Part shown: positions 27,240-36,480 of the stretch, in pieces | How positions within the stretch are numbered: position 1 is the stretch's first letter | How the letters are laid out: each line of letters begins with the position of its first letter | From: CAYZGU01 sp964478165 | GTDB lineage: Bacteria > Poribacteria > WGA-4E > JAJDTR01 | Direction: 5' to 3' | DNA length: 64,000 bases | Assembly: GCA_964478165.1 (NCBI GenBank) | Contig: CAYZGU010000001.1 | Span: 88,449-152,448, forward strand | The notes under the pieces: model-generated | Databases searched by the model: none | The model's input: only the letters and a program-made list of their open reading frames with translations | What the model was told of the DNA's origin: nothing | Translations under genes and position numbers: made by a program

Positions 27240-27899
27240 AGACTGATTGACAACTGAGGCCGCTCCATGCCTGACTAGCAATCACATGAGAGTAATTGCA
27301 TTTGCTTTTTTTCGAGATTTGACCAACACAGGTTGTTGGTTGTTGCATACGTACATCCCCAACCATCGAAACCGTAATACCCTGCGCGAAATGTCGACTC
27401 CGAGTATTACCAAGTAGAGACGATTCCTAAATCAGTCTTGGGGATTTGGAAATGCGGTTTTCAGAGAAGGATATCTGTGTCTACACAGAAGCGTAGAGAC
27501 TAATGGTAACGAGCGTCTGACATACATCTACCTAGAAACTTCGACACAAACCTCCCGTCCTGGACACCCTTCTGAAGAGGTTAGCGCCAGATCCTTGGCT
27601 CTATGTCAAAAACACGATATGCGAACTACTACCGCTGCACCTGCACCCACTTATCATTTAAGTTGTCGAAACCGTTCTCAACCGAGATTACATTTTGACT
27701 CCAGTCAGATCGTTCAAGGCTGGAACGAATGCCAAAAAGTTATCTAGTTAACTCCCCCCTTAATTCAGCTGAACGGAGTCTCGCGACTTTTTGCACAGCG
27801 TTTCTGCCAAGATTCGATGAACTACCTACCACTCGGTTGAAAACAGGGTTAAATTTGCCAGGTTCGGAGATTGCCGTCCGATTTAATCTGCGAAAGCAA
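27240..27899. other. Gap: no gene recognised
   Basis: Read on both strands. The frame at 27729-27977 overlaps the end of the GH20-like gene and has no motifs. The last part (27740-27900) might once have encoded the missing C-terminus of the GH20-like protein in another frame, but I cannot show it. Confidence 0.4.
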
Positions 27900-29645
27900 T
27901 TAGCCTGGCGGCGGCTCCCAAGCGGCCTTGGCCATCGTCTTCCAAGCGTATGGGGTTCCACTCCACCCCAAAAATAGGTATCCGATGCTCTCGCTCTTTC
28001 GTGAAGTCTTAGTCAGAATTCCGAGTTGTCGGCGCCACAGATTTATGTTTTTCGAATTTCCACGCGAAGGGCCTGCGATAATGTTGTAGCCCTGAGCAAC
28101 AAGTGACTGGGCATGCGCGCGAATCTCACGCCGCCCATCGTCACCTTCCTTATACACCCAGACCACCGGAATCATCCATTTTGGAATTAGAGACCGTAGA
28201 TGGCCATAGTCCATTCCTCGTGCCAAAGTATATCCGCCTTGCATCATATCGTAATGGATGAGCACCTTAGGCTTAGGCACCATCTCCTGTGTGTACCCCA
28301 CGACACGTAGGGCGTCTTCCGCATAGAGTTCGCTAGGGGTTTTTCCACTGTCCAAGCAACGGCTGTCCAAACATAGAATTCGTGTTTCATCCCGACTGAC
28401 AGAGATGTATTCTGGCTGAAATAAGCGCATGTAGTGATGAACTCTCGGCCGTTCTACCGCATCTAGATGCTCGCGTTCCATAGGACAATATCCTGGATCC
28501 CACTTGTATTCGCCCACCGCATCGTAGGAAACCAGAACTGTCTGCCCGTCACCAATCAAACCTCTCGGAATTCTAGCAATCTTGTACCGAGGATTGTTGG
28601 GACTAAAACGATAGGCAGTGACTCCCGGTATCACCCGGTAGTCTGTACCTTCGTCATAGACAACTCGCCCCGATTTGTCCTTCACCGTGATACCAGTCCG
28701 TTTCGTGATGACAACATTCGCGTGTTCCAATGCGATGGGCACATCCCCCTTAAGAATAACGGGTTCATCTTGGTGCCATACAGCTTCTGCATAATGCGGA
28801 AATCGATGAGCATGGCCCGAAGCATGCCCCAAGCCCTGGAACTCCGGAATGACATCGATGTGTCTTTCGGCGCACATGTCCCTAAGACGCCGCAGCAGTT
28901 CCTTGTTTTCCGGCACGTCGGAATATACAAAATGCCATTCTTGCGAATAGTATAGGGTGTTCAGCTTGTAAGAACAGAGCCGATTCAGAACTTCTGCCAG
29001 TTCCGCCCATCGATGCTCAGGGCTTCGAACTGGCTGGTCCGGTAGCACAGAGCTGATGTACTCCCCCTCCCCAACGCATACAGCGCGGAAAGCGTAGTAC
29101 GGCGTATCCTGGATATCCAACGACCTTATGAAGCGCACGGTCTTCGCCTGGTTAAAAATCTGTCGAAGGGAGTGTATGGCATAGAGAACCCCACGCGGGG
29201 TATTGGCAACCGCGTATATCCTATCCGACGTCACACGAAGCCTGTAACTCTCTTTTCCAGGCGGAGGTATCACGCCATCTTGCGCACATAACTTCCCAAT
29301 AAGAGTACCCGGAGCATAGGTCCCTACTAGTATCTGTCGCGGGGCGTCCTCTCCGGACCGTGAGTTCTTATCCCAGTCTAAATCTCGTAGAATGCACTTC
29401 AAGACTCTCCATGCATGTGTAAACGCTGCGGCATGACTCTCTGGAAAAACAACAACAATTCTACCTCCAAGCTCAAAGCTTGTATCTGATGAAAAACGAC
29501 TATGGTGGGTGGGCGCAGGGATAATCTCATAACGCGAGGAATCTGTCGGCGTTTGAGCTACGACACCGGAGCTCCAAACCCAAGAGCAGAAATATACTAG
29601 CGTGAATAGGGCGACCTTGCAACAGGCTAGGATCCTATATCCCAT
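27900..29645 (-). CDS. GH20-like beta-N-acetylhexosaminidase family protein, secreted
   Basis: 581 residues from the ATG at 29643-29645; the frame is open upstream for 29 codons, but the chosen start gives a signal peptide (hydrophobic ALFTLVYFCSWVW, then AQTPTDS). The N-terminal third resembles the GH20b domain (LRQIFNQ after a nucleating VLYAIHS). The barrel has FRAVCVGEGEY, YKLNTLYY, DVIPEFQGLGHASGHAH and ISVSRDETRI, where Asp419-Glu420 correspond to the catalytic pair of the usual H.GGDE. GH20 enzymes release N-acetylhexosamines from glycans such as chitin or mucins. The C-terminus may be shortened. Substrate not proven. Confidence 0.72.
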   Translation of the reverse strand: MGYRILACCKVALFTLVYFCSWVWSSGVVAQTPTDSSRYEIIPAPTHHSRFSSDTSFELGGRIVVVFPESHAAAFTHAWRVLKCILRDLDWDKNSRSGEDAPRQILVGTYAPGTLIGKLCAQDGVIPPPGKESYRLRVTSDRIYAVANTPRGVLYAIHSLRQIFNQAKTVRFIRSLDIQDTPYYAFRAVCVGEGEYISSVLPDQPVRSPEHRWAELAEVLNRLCSYKLNTLYYSQEWHFVYSDVPENKELLRRLRDMCAERHIDVIPEFQGLGHASGHAHRFPHYAEAVWHQDEPVILKGDVPIALEHANVVITKRTGITVKDKSGRVVYDEGTDYRVIPGVTAYRFSPNNPRYKIARIPRGLIGDGQTVLVSYDAVGEYKWDPGYCPMEREHLDAVERPRVHHYMRLFQPEYISVSRDETRILCLDSRCLDSGKTPSELYAEDALRVVGYTQEMVPKPKVLIHYDMMQGGYTLARGMDYGHLRSLIPKWMIPVVWVYKEGDDGRREIRAHAQSLVAQGYNIIAGPSRGNSKNINLWRRQLGILTKTSRKSESIGYLFLGWSGTPYAWKTMAKAAWEPPPG

Positions 29646-29869
29646 CGAATTCCCATTTCTAATGCAGACTGTTTCGCTTTTCGAACATCTAAACAGAGTT
29701 AATTCTGAAAAAGATTCACTAAGAATTCCCATATACTCATATGCTATCTGAAAACTTGAAATCCCGTTGGGAAGTCAGTACCTCGAGAAATCTGGCCTTA
29801 GGAGTACAAATCTAATACCTAATCCAGACTCCCATCCATAATTAAATTAAGAATCCGTTCCGCGACTGA

Positions 29870-30796
29870 CTAGCCTCGCTCAACACCTTCTGCATATGGC
29901 TTCAGACACGCATAGACAAATCCATTCGCTGGGGTAGGTATTCCCAGCTCGCGACCATAGCGCACAACAGCCCCATTTAGAGCATCTAACTCAATTCGAT
30001 CTCCACGTTCAAGACCCACCAGCATTGATGGTTTGAAGTGCGGCAAAAGTGCATTGAACATACCCAAACATGCATCAATCGCTTCATCGGCAAGATCCAC
30101 GCGCTTTGCCCGTGCTATCTGGACAACTTCACTTACAAGTTGGTGAGTCAATTCGCCCGTTTCTGGCATACCGCGTGAAACATCCTCTTTGCTCCCCCTT
30201 ACGACACAACAAATATTGGCTCCGCAGATGGCGGCAAGCTTCTGCCACATACCAGCTAAGATGTTTGATGACGCCTTGCCACTCAGCCCATCGATACCCA
30301 ATATCTGTTCAGCAGCTTCGACGCGTGCTGACATACTACCGTCCTGTTCCCCAAATTCAAAGACACCGTGTTCGCCGATTCGCTCAATCACACCAGGAGC
30401 AACTACGTGCGCAGTCATGCTCATCAGACCACCAAAAACATGCTCGGCACCAATAATCTCGTTGATAATTCTGATGTGGTCAACGCCATTGAGCACAGGC
30501 ACAATAATAGTTGAGCGACCAATCATAGGCTTCATCTCCTCAGCAGCCGCAACTAGGTCATAGTTCTTCACACCAAGCACGATTAGATCAACGGGACCAA
30601 CCTCTGAGGGAGTGTTAGTCGCCTTAACAACAGGCAGATGAAAAGTTCCAGTGACACTCCTTACCTCAAGGCCATTCTTGTGAAGGCCTTCGAGCCGTGC
30701 ATGTCTAACAATAAAAGTAACGTCGTTACCTGCATGAACCAATCGACCGCCAATGTAACCACCCAAACCACCAGCTCCCATGATTGCAATCTTCAT
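29870..30796 (-). CDS. 2-dehydropantoate 2-reductase (ketopantoate reductase) family
   Basis: About 308 residues. The N-terminus MKIAIMGAGGLGGYIGGRL is the NADP-binding motif, followed by VDLIVLGVKNYDL, the substrate region VLNGVDHIRII, and the C-terminal WQKLAAICGANICCVVRG with the conserved Lys. The family makes pantoate from ketopantoate for pantothenate and CoA; some members act on other 2-keto acids. Two adjacent ATGs exist; the second (30794-30796) is better spaced from GGAGGG. No other pantothenate gene is nearby, so panE is likely but not assured. Confidence 0.82.
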   Translation of the reverse strand: MKIAIMGAGGLGGYIGGRLVHAGNDVTFIVRHARLEGLHKNGLEVRSVTGTFHLPVVKATNTPSEVGPVDLIVLGVKNYDLVAAAEEMKPMIGRSTIIVPVLNGVDHIRIINEIIGAEHVFGGLMSMTAHVVAPGVIERIGEHGVFEFGEQDGSMSARVEAAEQILGIDGLSGKASSNILAGMWQKLAAICGANICCVVRGSKEDVSRGMPETGELTHQLVSEVVQIARAKRVDLADEAIDACLGMFNALLPHFKPSMLVGLERGDRIELDALNGAVVRYGRELGIPTPANGFVYACLKPYAEGVERG

Positions 30797-31978
30797 CATC
30801 CCTCCATCAACGTATCAACGCCCCTACTGCGCGAAACACATTCGCTTAACATACCGGCAGCCAAAAATCAAGATGGCGAATTATACTTGCTTTCACCCGT
30901 TGAAGCAACAACAATCGTAGAAGGACCTATGCACAAAAAATCCATCTTCTTTGTGCATTCAAATTTGTCCTTTTCTTCGATTTCGGCCTTGATAGTATCC
31001 CCGTCCGTGCACGTCCGTTCACTCGCCCATTCAGAATCTCCTCGCACACGGATTCAAGTCGGCCGATCAATCTGTATGTCGTCTCTATTAAGCCTGTACC
31101 CGCATCTGAGTGCCAAAGCAGTCGCCTCAATGCGAACGCGGAAATCCAAAACTTTCCTGCCGATGTCCACATTCGAGACTCGTATTCCATTGCCAAGGCG
31201 CCTCGGTATAATGCAGCTATCTATGCCACCGACATCAGCTGCGACATGGAACGGCCGTACGATTCCAACATAGATTAGAAAACACATCAACCGGTCCCGA
31301 ATTATTCAGCCTTAGGAGACACTCTTATGTCCGGCGCGGGTTTCTATGTCGCTTGGTCGAAACCCTAATAGATCGGCTTCTGATCCTTCTATCACCAGAT
31401 GCTCTCGGAGAATTGAGTTCCCCGTGGTTGCAGCGTTCCGTGTCATGATGTCCATATCACATCAACCGATAACGGAATGACCAAACACTGCTGACCCAGT
31501 AGATTACTGTACCAAACATAAAAAAGATCAAATCTCTAAGAAACGCATACGGAACAATGCTGTAGGCCCGTTCGCGTCAGTTGGAATTGCGGAAAACAAG
31601 AAACCAACGTGACTAGTGAAGTTTTGAGCTGCACCAGTGTTTTTCAGTACATGCTGTCAACGCCATTCGATATGCGGCACAGACCTGAAACCTGTAGGCA
31701 AGAAGGGCGTTTGCAAAACTGGAAGATGAGATACGAGACATAGCAACGAAACTGAAGAACACACCAACAACAATTATAACAAAAACACGTGACTACAAAC
31801 GAAGGGATATTGCCGCTATCCGTACCAAGGAGAAAAAATAAGCATAGAAAGTATCAAACCGAAAGCAGACATATAGCTATGGCGTTAAAAAGAAAGACCA
31901 CAAATAATACCTCCCTCATTGGCATAAGAATAGCTTTCAATCTCATCCACGACCGCGTTACTCTCAAAAACATGTTTT
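30797..31978. other. 1.2-kb gap with protein-like shreds
   Basis: No intact gene. On the minus strand 31054-31290 reads GGIDSCIIPRRLGNGIRVSN and onward until a stop, and a second frame at about 30860-31000 reads DGDTIKAEIEEKDKFEC, which recalls MaoC-like proteins but is too weak to name. On the plus strand about 31705-31842 a basic helical stretch (AFAKLEDEIRDIATKL) was read. These look like remnants. None is annotated as a gene. Confidence 0.35.
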
Positions 31979-32749
31979 CTACTTAAGAAATTTACCAGGA
32001 ATACGTGACTGAGGATACTCTCCATCTGGGTCCCTATTAGCAATAATCTCAGGGATGTCGCCTTGCCAATAGGTGGGGACTGTAGTGCTATGACGCTTGT
32101 GCCAGGCAAGGATTAGCGTCCTTCGTTCATCTGTCAAGTTTCTGTGGGCAGCGTGCAGGAGCCGGGCATCCGCCAAGACAAGTGAGCCCGCCGAAGCACA
32201 CACGTTGACTTGATCTGGATGATTGCTGAACATGATGGGATGGTCCTCCTCTATAAATCTGGCACCTTGTTCATGAGCAGGAACAAGGCGATCATGTAAT
32301 GGGATTCGCTTGTGATGAGTGCCAGGGATGACTTTGAGACACCCGTTTTCCATCGTTGTATCGGTCAAATAGAAATTCAGAAATATGGTCTGAGGCCAGG
32401 GCGAGCAGCTGATAGGATCGTCCCACGCCATCCAATCTTGATGCCAATAGAGCGCAGGTTCGCCCGGATCCTTCGTCAGGATAATAATTCCACCCGTGCT
32501 CTCAAAATCCCCGAATCCCAGTTGTTCAAGTGCTTGACGTGACTGTCTCCACTCGAGCAATTTCTGAATGATTTCGTTTTCTGCACTCTGCACAGAAACA
32601 TGTTGGCCCTGATACCTATGGTCGGGACGTGGTTCATGTGCCTTAATTAGACGCTCCGTTTCTTCGCGGAGTTCTTGCAGAAAATCTTGTGTCAAGATGT
32701 CGTTAATTACGCAGAAACCATCGCGAACGAGCTGTTCGCGTTTCTCCAT
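31979..32749 (-). CDS. Phytanoyl-CoA dioxygenase (PhyH) family protein
   Basis: About 256 residues starting MEKREQLVRDGFCVI; an upstream ATG would add six residues. The iron ligands are visible: His103 and Asp105 in YWHQDW, and His199 in LLHAAHRN, followed by an Arg pair for 2-oxoglutarate. The middle has TTMENGCLKVIPGTHHKRI, the standard PhyH segment. The family uses Fe(II) and 2-oxoglutarate to hydroxylate varied substrates. It stands alone on the minus strand. The substrate is unknown; expanded PhyH sets are common in this bacterial group. Confidence 0.87.
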   Translation of the reverse strand: MEKREQLVRDGFCVINDILTQDFLQELREETERLIKAHEPRPDHRYQGQHVSVQSAENEIIQKLLEWRQSRQALEQLGFGDFESTGGIIILTKDPGEPALYWHQDWMAWDDPISCSPWPQTIFLNFYLTDTTMENGCLKVIPGTHHKRIPLHDRLVPAHEQGARFIEEDHPIMFSNHPDQVNVCASAGSLVLADARLLHAAHRNLTDERRTLILAWHKRHSTTVPTYWQGDIPEIIANRDPDGEYPQSRIPGKFLK

Positions 32750-32767
32750 CGCTATCTGTGGTATCAT

Positions 32768-33323
32768 ACCAGTCTAATGCCCCTCATCAATTGGAGATGT
32801 GCAGTTGATGTTTCTTTTCCATAAAACTCTTCTACCTAACCTGCTGATGGCAGCAAACCCGCTTCTCTCTAGAAACATCAACATAATTGAATGTCTCATG
32901 ACACAATTGAGCGCAGATGTACTGATTTTTCGCTATCATTCGCCACAAGCGTGCGCTCCATTCAGGGCATTGTGTTTCCCTAAACGTAATTTACACACAC
33001 AGCATCTTAGAAGTAACACAGGGGACCGAGCACTCGTCCGAAACACGGATTTAATTCAACTATTGCGCTTGCGGAATAATACTGGTGAGATCGGCTAACG
33101 CCCCTCGGAACACAAATGTCCATCTACAATACTTGGCCTCCGTGGTATTACCCTGTCCTAGGAGTGTTGCGTTGTCCCCATTCTTTGGATTAACCTCCAT
33201 CGTATCGTCCAGTAAGCCTTCAAAACCCGGATTCCGATCGCGAAATCCCATGGGTCGACAAACGATTCAAGGCGCTGTTCACCCCAAAGCCCTCGACTAT
33301 CTAATCGAGGCACCACAAACTAG
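32768..33323. other. Gap with one unassigned short frame
   Basis: Apart from the 63-codon frame at 33060-33251 (listed separately), no gene is supported on either strand. Confidence 0.4.
33060..33251 (-). CDS. Unrecognised 63-residue frame, possibly a gene fragment
   Basis: From the ATG at 33249-33251 the frame reads GFEGLLDDTMEVNPKNGDNA and later KYCRWTFVFRGALADL, a composition that looks like the C-terminal end of a real enzyme rather than random DNA. No ribosome binding site precedes it. I do not recognise the family. It lies downstream of the asparaginase gene on the same strand and could be the tail of a deleted gene. Confidence 0.25.
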   Translation of the reverse strand: MGFRDRNPGFEGLLDDTMEVNPKNGDNATLLGQGNTTEAKYCRWTFVFRGALADLTSIIPQAQ

Positions 33324-34256
33324 CTATGGCGCTACCATGTCAGCGACAGTGGGTTCGCTCATCTCCTCGGTCATGTAGACATAACGCTCGTTGGGCCGGT
33401 GTGAATATCCCACATGGTGGCCACATCGATCAACAGCAACAATCGCAATATGATTTGTTAAAGGATCATCCAGGTCGCGCAAATCTCTCAGCGCTTCGCA
33501 GGTAGCGTCGGAAATACTCATACCCAATTTCATGTAAAGCACAATGCTGCGCGTGGCAGAGGTCCGCAAAACAACTTCGCCTGTACCTGTTGAGGTGGCG
33601 GCTCCCCAACGATTATCGGCATAGCCACCGGCCCCAATGACTGGTGAATCGCCTAACCGGCCCGGATAACTCCATGGCCAGCCGCTGGTGCTGACTGCCG
33701 TTGCCAGATTACCATCTCCGTCCTGAGCAATAAAGTTAACTGTTCCATGTGGCTCCACCGTCGGCCATCCAGCCATTGGCTGATTCAGCGCTCCCACAAG
33801 CCCTCGTAAGTTCCCAAAAGATTCCAGTTCGGTTGGTTCCATATGGGGATAGTTTCGTACAATCTCCTGACGCCATGTTTCTTCTGATTCACTGGTCAGA
33901 AGATTCTCGTACTCGCACCCAATTTCACGGGCGAGGCGCTCTGCTCCATCTCCGACGAGAAATACATGCGGGGTTTCCTGCATTACATACCGTGCCAATG
34001 TAATCGCATGCACATATCCCTGCACCGAACCGACCGCACCAGCATCCAATGTTTTTCCATCCATGATGGCTGCATCGAGACGTACCTCACCAAGCAAATT
34101 AGGCAAACCACCCAAGCCGACGCTCTGGTCCTTGGTGTTCCTTTCAACATCACGAGTTCCGGCTTCAACGGCATCCAATGCACTATTACCAGATTTAAGG
34201 ACCTCCATCGCGTTCGTAATGCCTATTCTTCCATTGAAGCTACTCAGGACTATCAC
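33324..34256 (-). CDS. Ntn-hydrolase asparaginase (isoaspartyl peptidase / glycosylasparaginase family)
   Basis: 310 residues from the GTG at 34254-34256, which has AAGGAG six bases upstream and gives the family-like start VIVLSSFNGRIG; the frame is open 20 codons further. It shows GNSALDAVEAG, GLGGLPNLLGEVRLDAAIMDG and PHGTVNFIAQDGDGNLA. Thr172 in HGT would be the N-terminal nucleophile after self-cleavage. SYPGRLGDSPVIGAGGYAD is the typical beta-chain segment. Such enzymes hydrolyse asparagine, isoaspartyl peptides or GlcNAc-Asn. A role in glycoprotein breakdown next to the GH20-like enzyme is plausible inference. Confidence 0.85.
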   Translation of the reverse strand: MIVLSSFNGRIGITNAMEVLKSGNSALDAVEAGTRDVERNTKDQSVGLGGLPNLLGEVRLDAAIMDGKTLDAGAVGSVQGYVHAITLARYVMQETPHVFLVGDGAERLAREIGCEYENLLTSESEETWRQEIVRNYPHMEPTELESFGNLRGLVGALNQPMAGWPTVEPHGTVNFIAQDGDGNLATAVSTSGWPWSYPGRLGDSPVIGAGGYADNRWGAATSTGTGEVVLRTSATRSIVLYMKLGMSISDATCEALRDLRDLDDPLTNHIAIVAVDRCGHHVGYSHRPNERYVYMTEEMSEPTVADMVAP

Positions 34257-34986
34257 GCCATTCTCCTTACCATATTTTAGGCTTTCCCAAACTAATCGTT
34301 GAAGTTCAAGCAGCAAGACCAGAGATCAAATACGCATTTCTACCTTTGCCTTCCGGACTCGACAACCTCCTCCATTTTAACCCTATTCTAGCATCAACAA
34401 ACGAACCGCCTAAGCACTTCGCGGGTGATAATGCATTTTTAATCCCGCGGATAGTGGGTTTGAGAAATGCACGGGGTCGACGTAAAAAATACCATTTAAG
34501 GTGTAGCCCCAAAGGACGGTCGGATGAGGTGCTGATTGCTATTTTCAGATGAAAACCAGATTCTTCGCGCACATACATATCGAGTGCTACAACATATCAC
34601 GGCCTCACAACACTCGAAAATTTCAGTGCTCGCCATTGAGATATTCGAACCATCAAACATTGATTGTTACATTATCACAACGAGCTAAAATTTGACCGAC
34701 TCAGTTATGTCGGAAACATCACTTTGTAGCGATTCTTCCGCCCTTATAGCTTCCTACTAATTCGGGTTGACTATGCATCCACACGCAAGATGAAGAATGA
34801 AAACTCGCGATCGAAATTTGATACGGCAAACTAGGAAACGCATTGCGGATACTCGGATTCGAATTCGTCGAAAACATCGCTAGATTGGGATAGTACAGTC
34901 AACTACGTCATCTTCGCCGCTCTTGAGTCTCGGCACCTCTGGAAATCATTGCCCCAATATTCGAATCCTGTATCTGTAGAGTCAGC
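34257..34986. other. Gap: no gene recognised
   Basis: A minus-strand open frame at 34306-34578 was read but has no start signal or recognised motif. The remainder is AT-rich and shows nothing I can support. Confidence 0.4.
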
Positions 34987-36480
34987 TCAATCCACGTAAG
35001 GCGGCATCGCATCCGAGTCGCCAAGTTGAAATCCAAACAAGGTGGCTTTGTGAAGGTGAAATCGAATCTTGACAACGTGCCCTATTTTTCCGCCTGCGCA
35101 ACTTGTCTGGCCGAAGTCCCCAATAAGATCGTCCCGCCCCCACGAAAATCGGAGACAGCCAAAATCGTCCACATGAACTCGGCTTTCGTCTCGGCCCCAA
35201 CCAGGTATGAGTGCCCCGTAATGATCCACAAGTTCGGCACAAATCGATCCGCCATCCATCACTGCAGCAACTATCTTAAGACCGCCCTTCCCGTAGTTGC
35301 ACAACCATCGGGTTTCAACCATCCCGTCGAGAGTGGCGTGCAGACCACAGAAGTGTCCCCAGGGAAGTCGAGCTAGTCCCGTCACTGATCTTGGCAACTC
35401 GCCTTTCGCATGACATCCCTTCTGCATAGGCATACCACGATCTGATCCGTGTTCGCTGTTTGTCCCCTCATAGTAGATAAAACACTCGCTCACACGCTCC
35501 AGTATCGCAAGCGGACGCAGCATACGACTATCTGGATCGCCCGCGCTCCCAAGCGGCAAAAATTCAGTCCCAGGCATTGCCCGGTGGTAATGAACACCAT
35601 CACGTGAGTATACAAGTTCATTAGTCATCGGAGAGTACGACGGGTTATTATGATACACCCATAACAAACCAATCCGCCATGAATCGATGGCCACGGCTGT
35701 CAAACCGTAGAATTCCACCCATTCGTCGTCGCCTACATCTGGCGTAAGCAACATTCGCGGATAAGTCCAGTGGTCGAAATCATCGCTCACTGAATGACCG
35801 ATGAAGCGGCGTTTCGGATGGGTTCGTGGTCGAAGAAAAGCCACCCACTTGCCAGAATCGCGATCTCGATGTGGGAACACACAATCGGCATCGGTCATAT
35901 CGCATGTACTCGCCACGAGCTTCGGCGGAGTCCAGCGCAGACCATCGGCTGAGTAGGCAACACAGACTCCCATGATATCTTCGGATATATCTTGAACAGC
36001 AGAGGTAGCACACCAGTCGAATCCAAGCCCCTTATAACGCCTGCCAGGATCTGGGTCATCAGGATCCTTGACAACGTTGAACAACGGACCGTCCGCTGCA
36101 CCTTTCGCTTCGAACAGAATGTTATTCTCACGAGTACCCTCAAACTCAAATTGTCCGACATTCGGCCTCGTCCATTCGAAACCATGTTTGCTCTCGGCAT
36201 AACATACGAAATTTCGCTGTCCACCGGTGTTCCGATCAGACAAAGGAATTGACTCGTTCTGAGGCAAATCCTGGTTAGTAGTTGTGGCCACACTGGCGCG
36301 GTACCACATCTTAAATTTTTGTTCTTCCGAATCGAAGAGGATTGGACCTGACCCCGCGAAATCCCCCTCCCACGGCATAATCGGCTTAAGAACGGGTTCT
36401 GTGTTCTTTCGGGGCCGGCCAAGCGTGCGCTGGACTCCGGATGTTCGATCCACCCACGTGTCATCAAACAAAAATTCCAT
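34987..36480 (-). CDS. Glycoside hydrolase-like beta-propeller protein
   Basis: 497 residues from the ATG at 36478-36480, preceded by AAGGAGAAGG; an upstream start would add seven residues. Repeated blade-like motifs run through it: GPILFDSEEQKFKMWYRA, YAESKHGFEWTRP, YSADGLRWTPP, HSVSDDFDHWTYPRML and YSRDGVHYHRA. This resembles the five-bladed propellers of GH32/43/130-type proteins, and similar proteins are common in this bacterial group without assigned activity. No signal peptide is visible. Catalytic residues could not be identified by eye. It is monocistronic. Confidence 0.65.
   Translation of the reverse strand: MEFLFDDTWVDRTSGVQRTLGRPRKNTEPVLKPIMPWEGDFAGSGPILFDSEEQKFKMWYRASVATTTNQDLPQNESIPLSDRNTGGQRNFVCYAESKHGFEWTRPNVGQFEFEGTRENNILFEAKGAADGPLFNVVKDPDDPDPGRRYKGLGFDWCATSAVQDISEDIMGVCVAYSADGLRWTPPKLVASTCDMTDADCVFPHRDRDSGKWVAFLRPRTHPKRRFIGHSVSDDFDHWTYPRMLLTPDVGDDEWVEFYGLTAVAIDSWRIGLLWVYHNNPSYSPMTNELVYSRDGVHYHRAMPGTEFLPLGSAGDPDSRMLRPLAILERVSECFIYYEGTNSEHGSDRGMPMQKGCHAKGELPRSVTGLARLPWGHFCGLHATLDGMVETRWLCNYGKGGLKIVAAVMDGGSICAELVDHYGALIPGWGRDESRVHVDDFGCLRFSWGRDDLIGDFGQTSCAGGKIGHVVKIRFHLHKATLFGFQLGDSDAMPPYVD

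Noticed and set aside
30638..31273. A 211-codon plus-strand frame overlapping the start of the ketopantoate reductase-like gene
   Set aside because: It is antisense to a well-supported gene and has no recognisable motif.
31705..31842. Basic helical stretch resembling the linker of some transposases
   Set aside because: Too short, no catalytic residues, no terminal inverted repeats or target duplication nearby; no mobile element is supported in the window.
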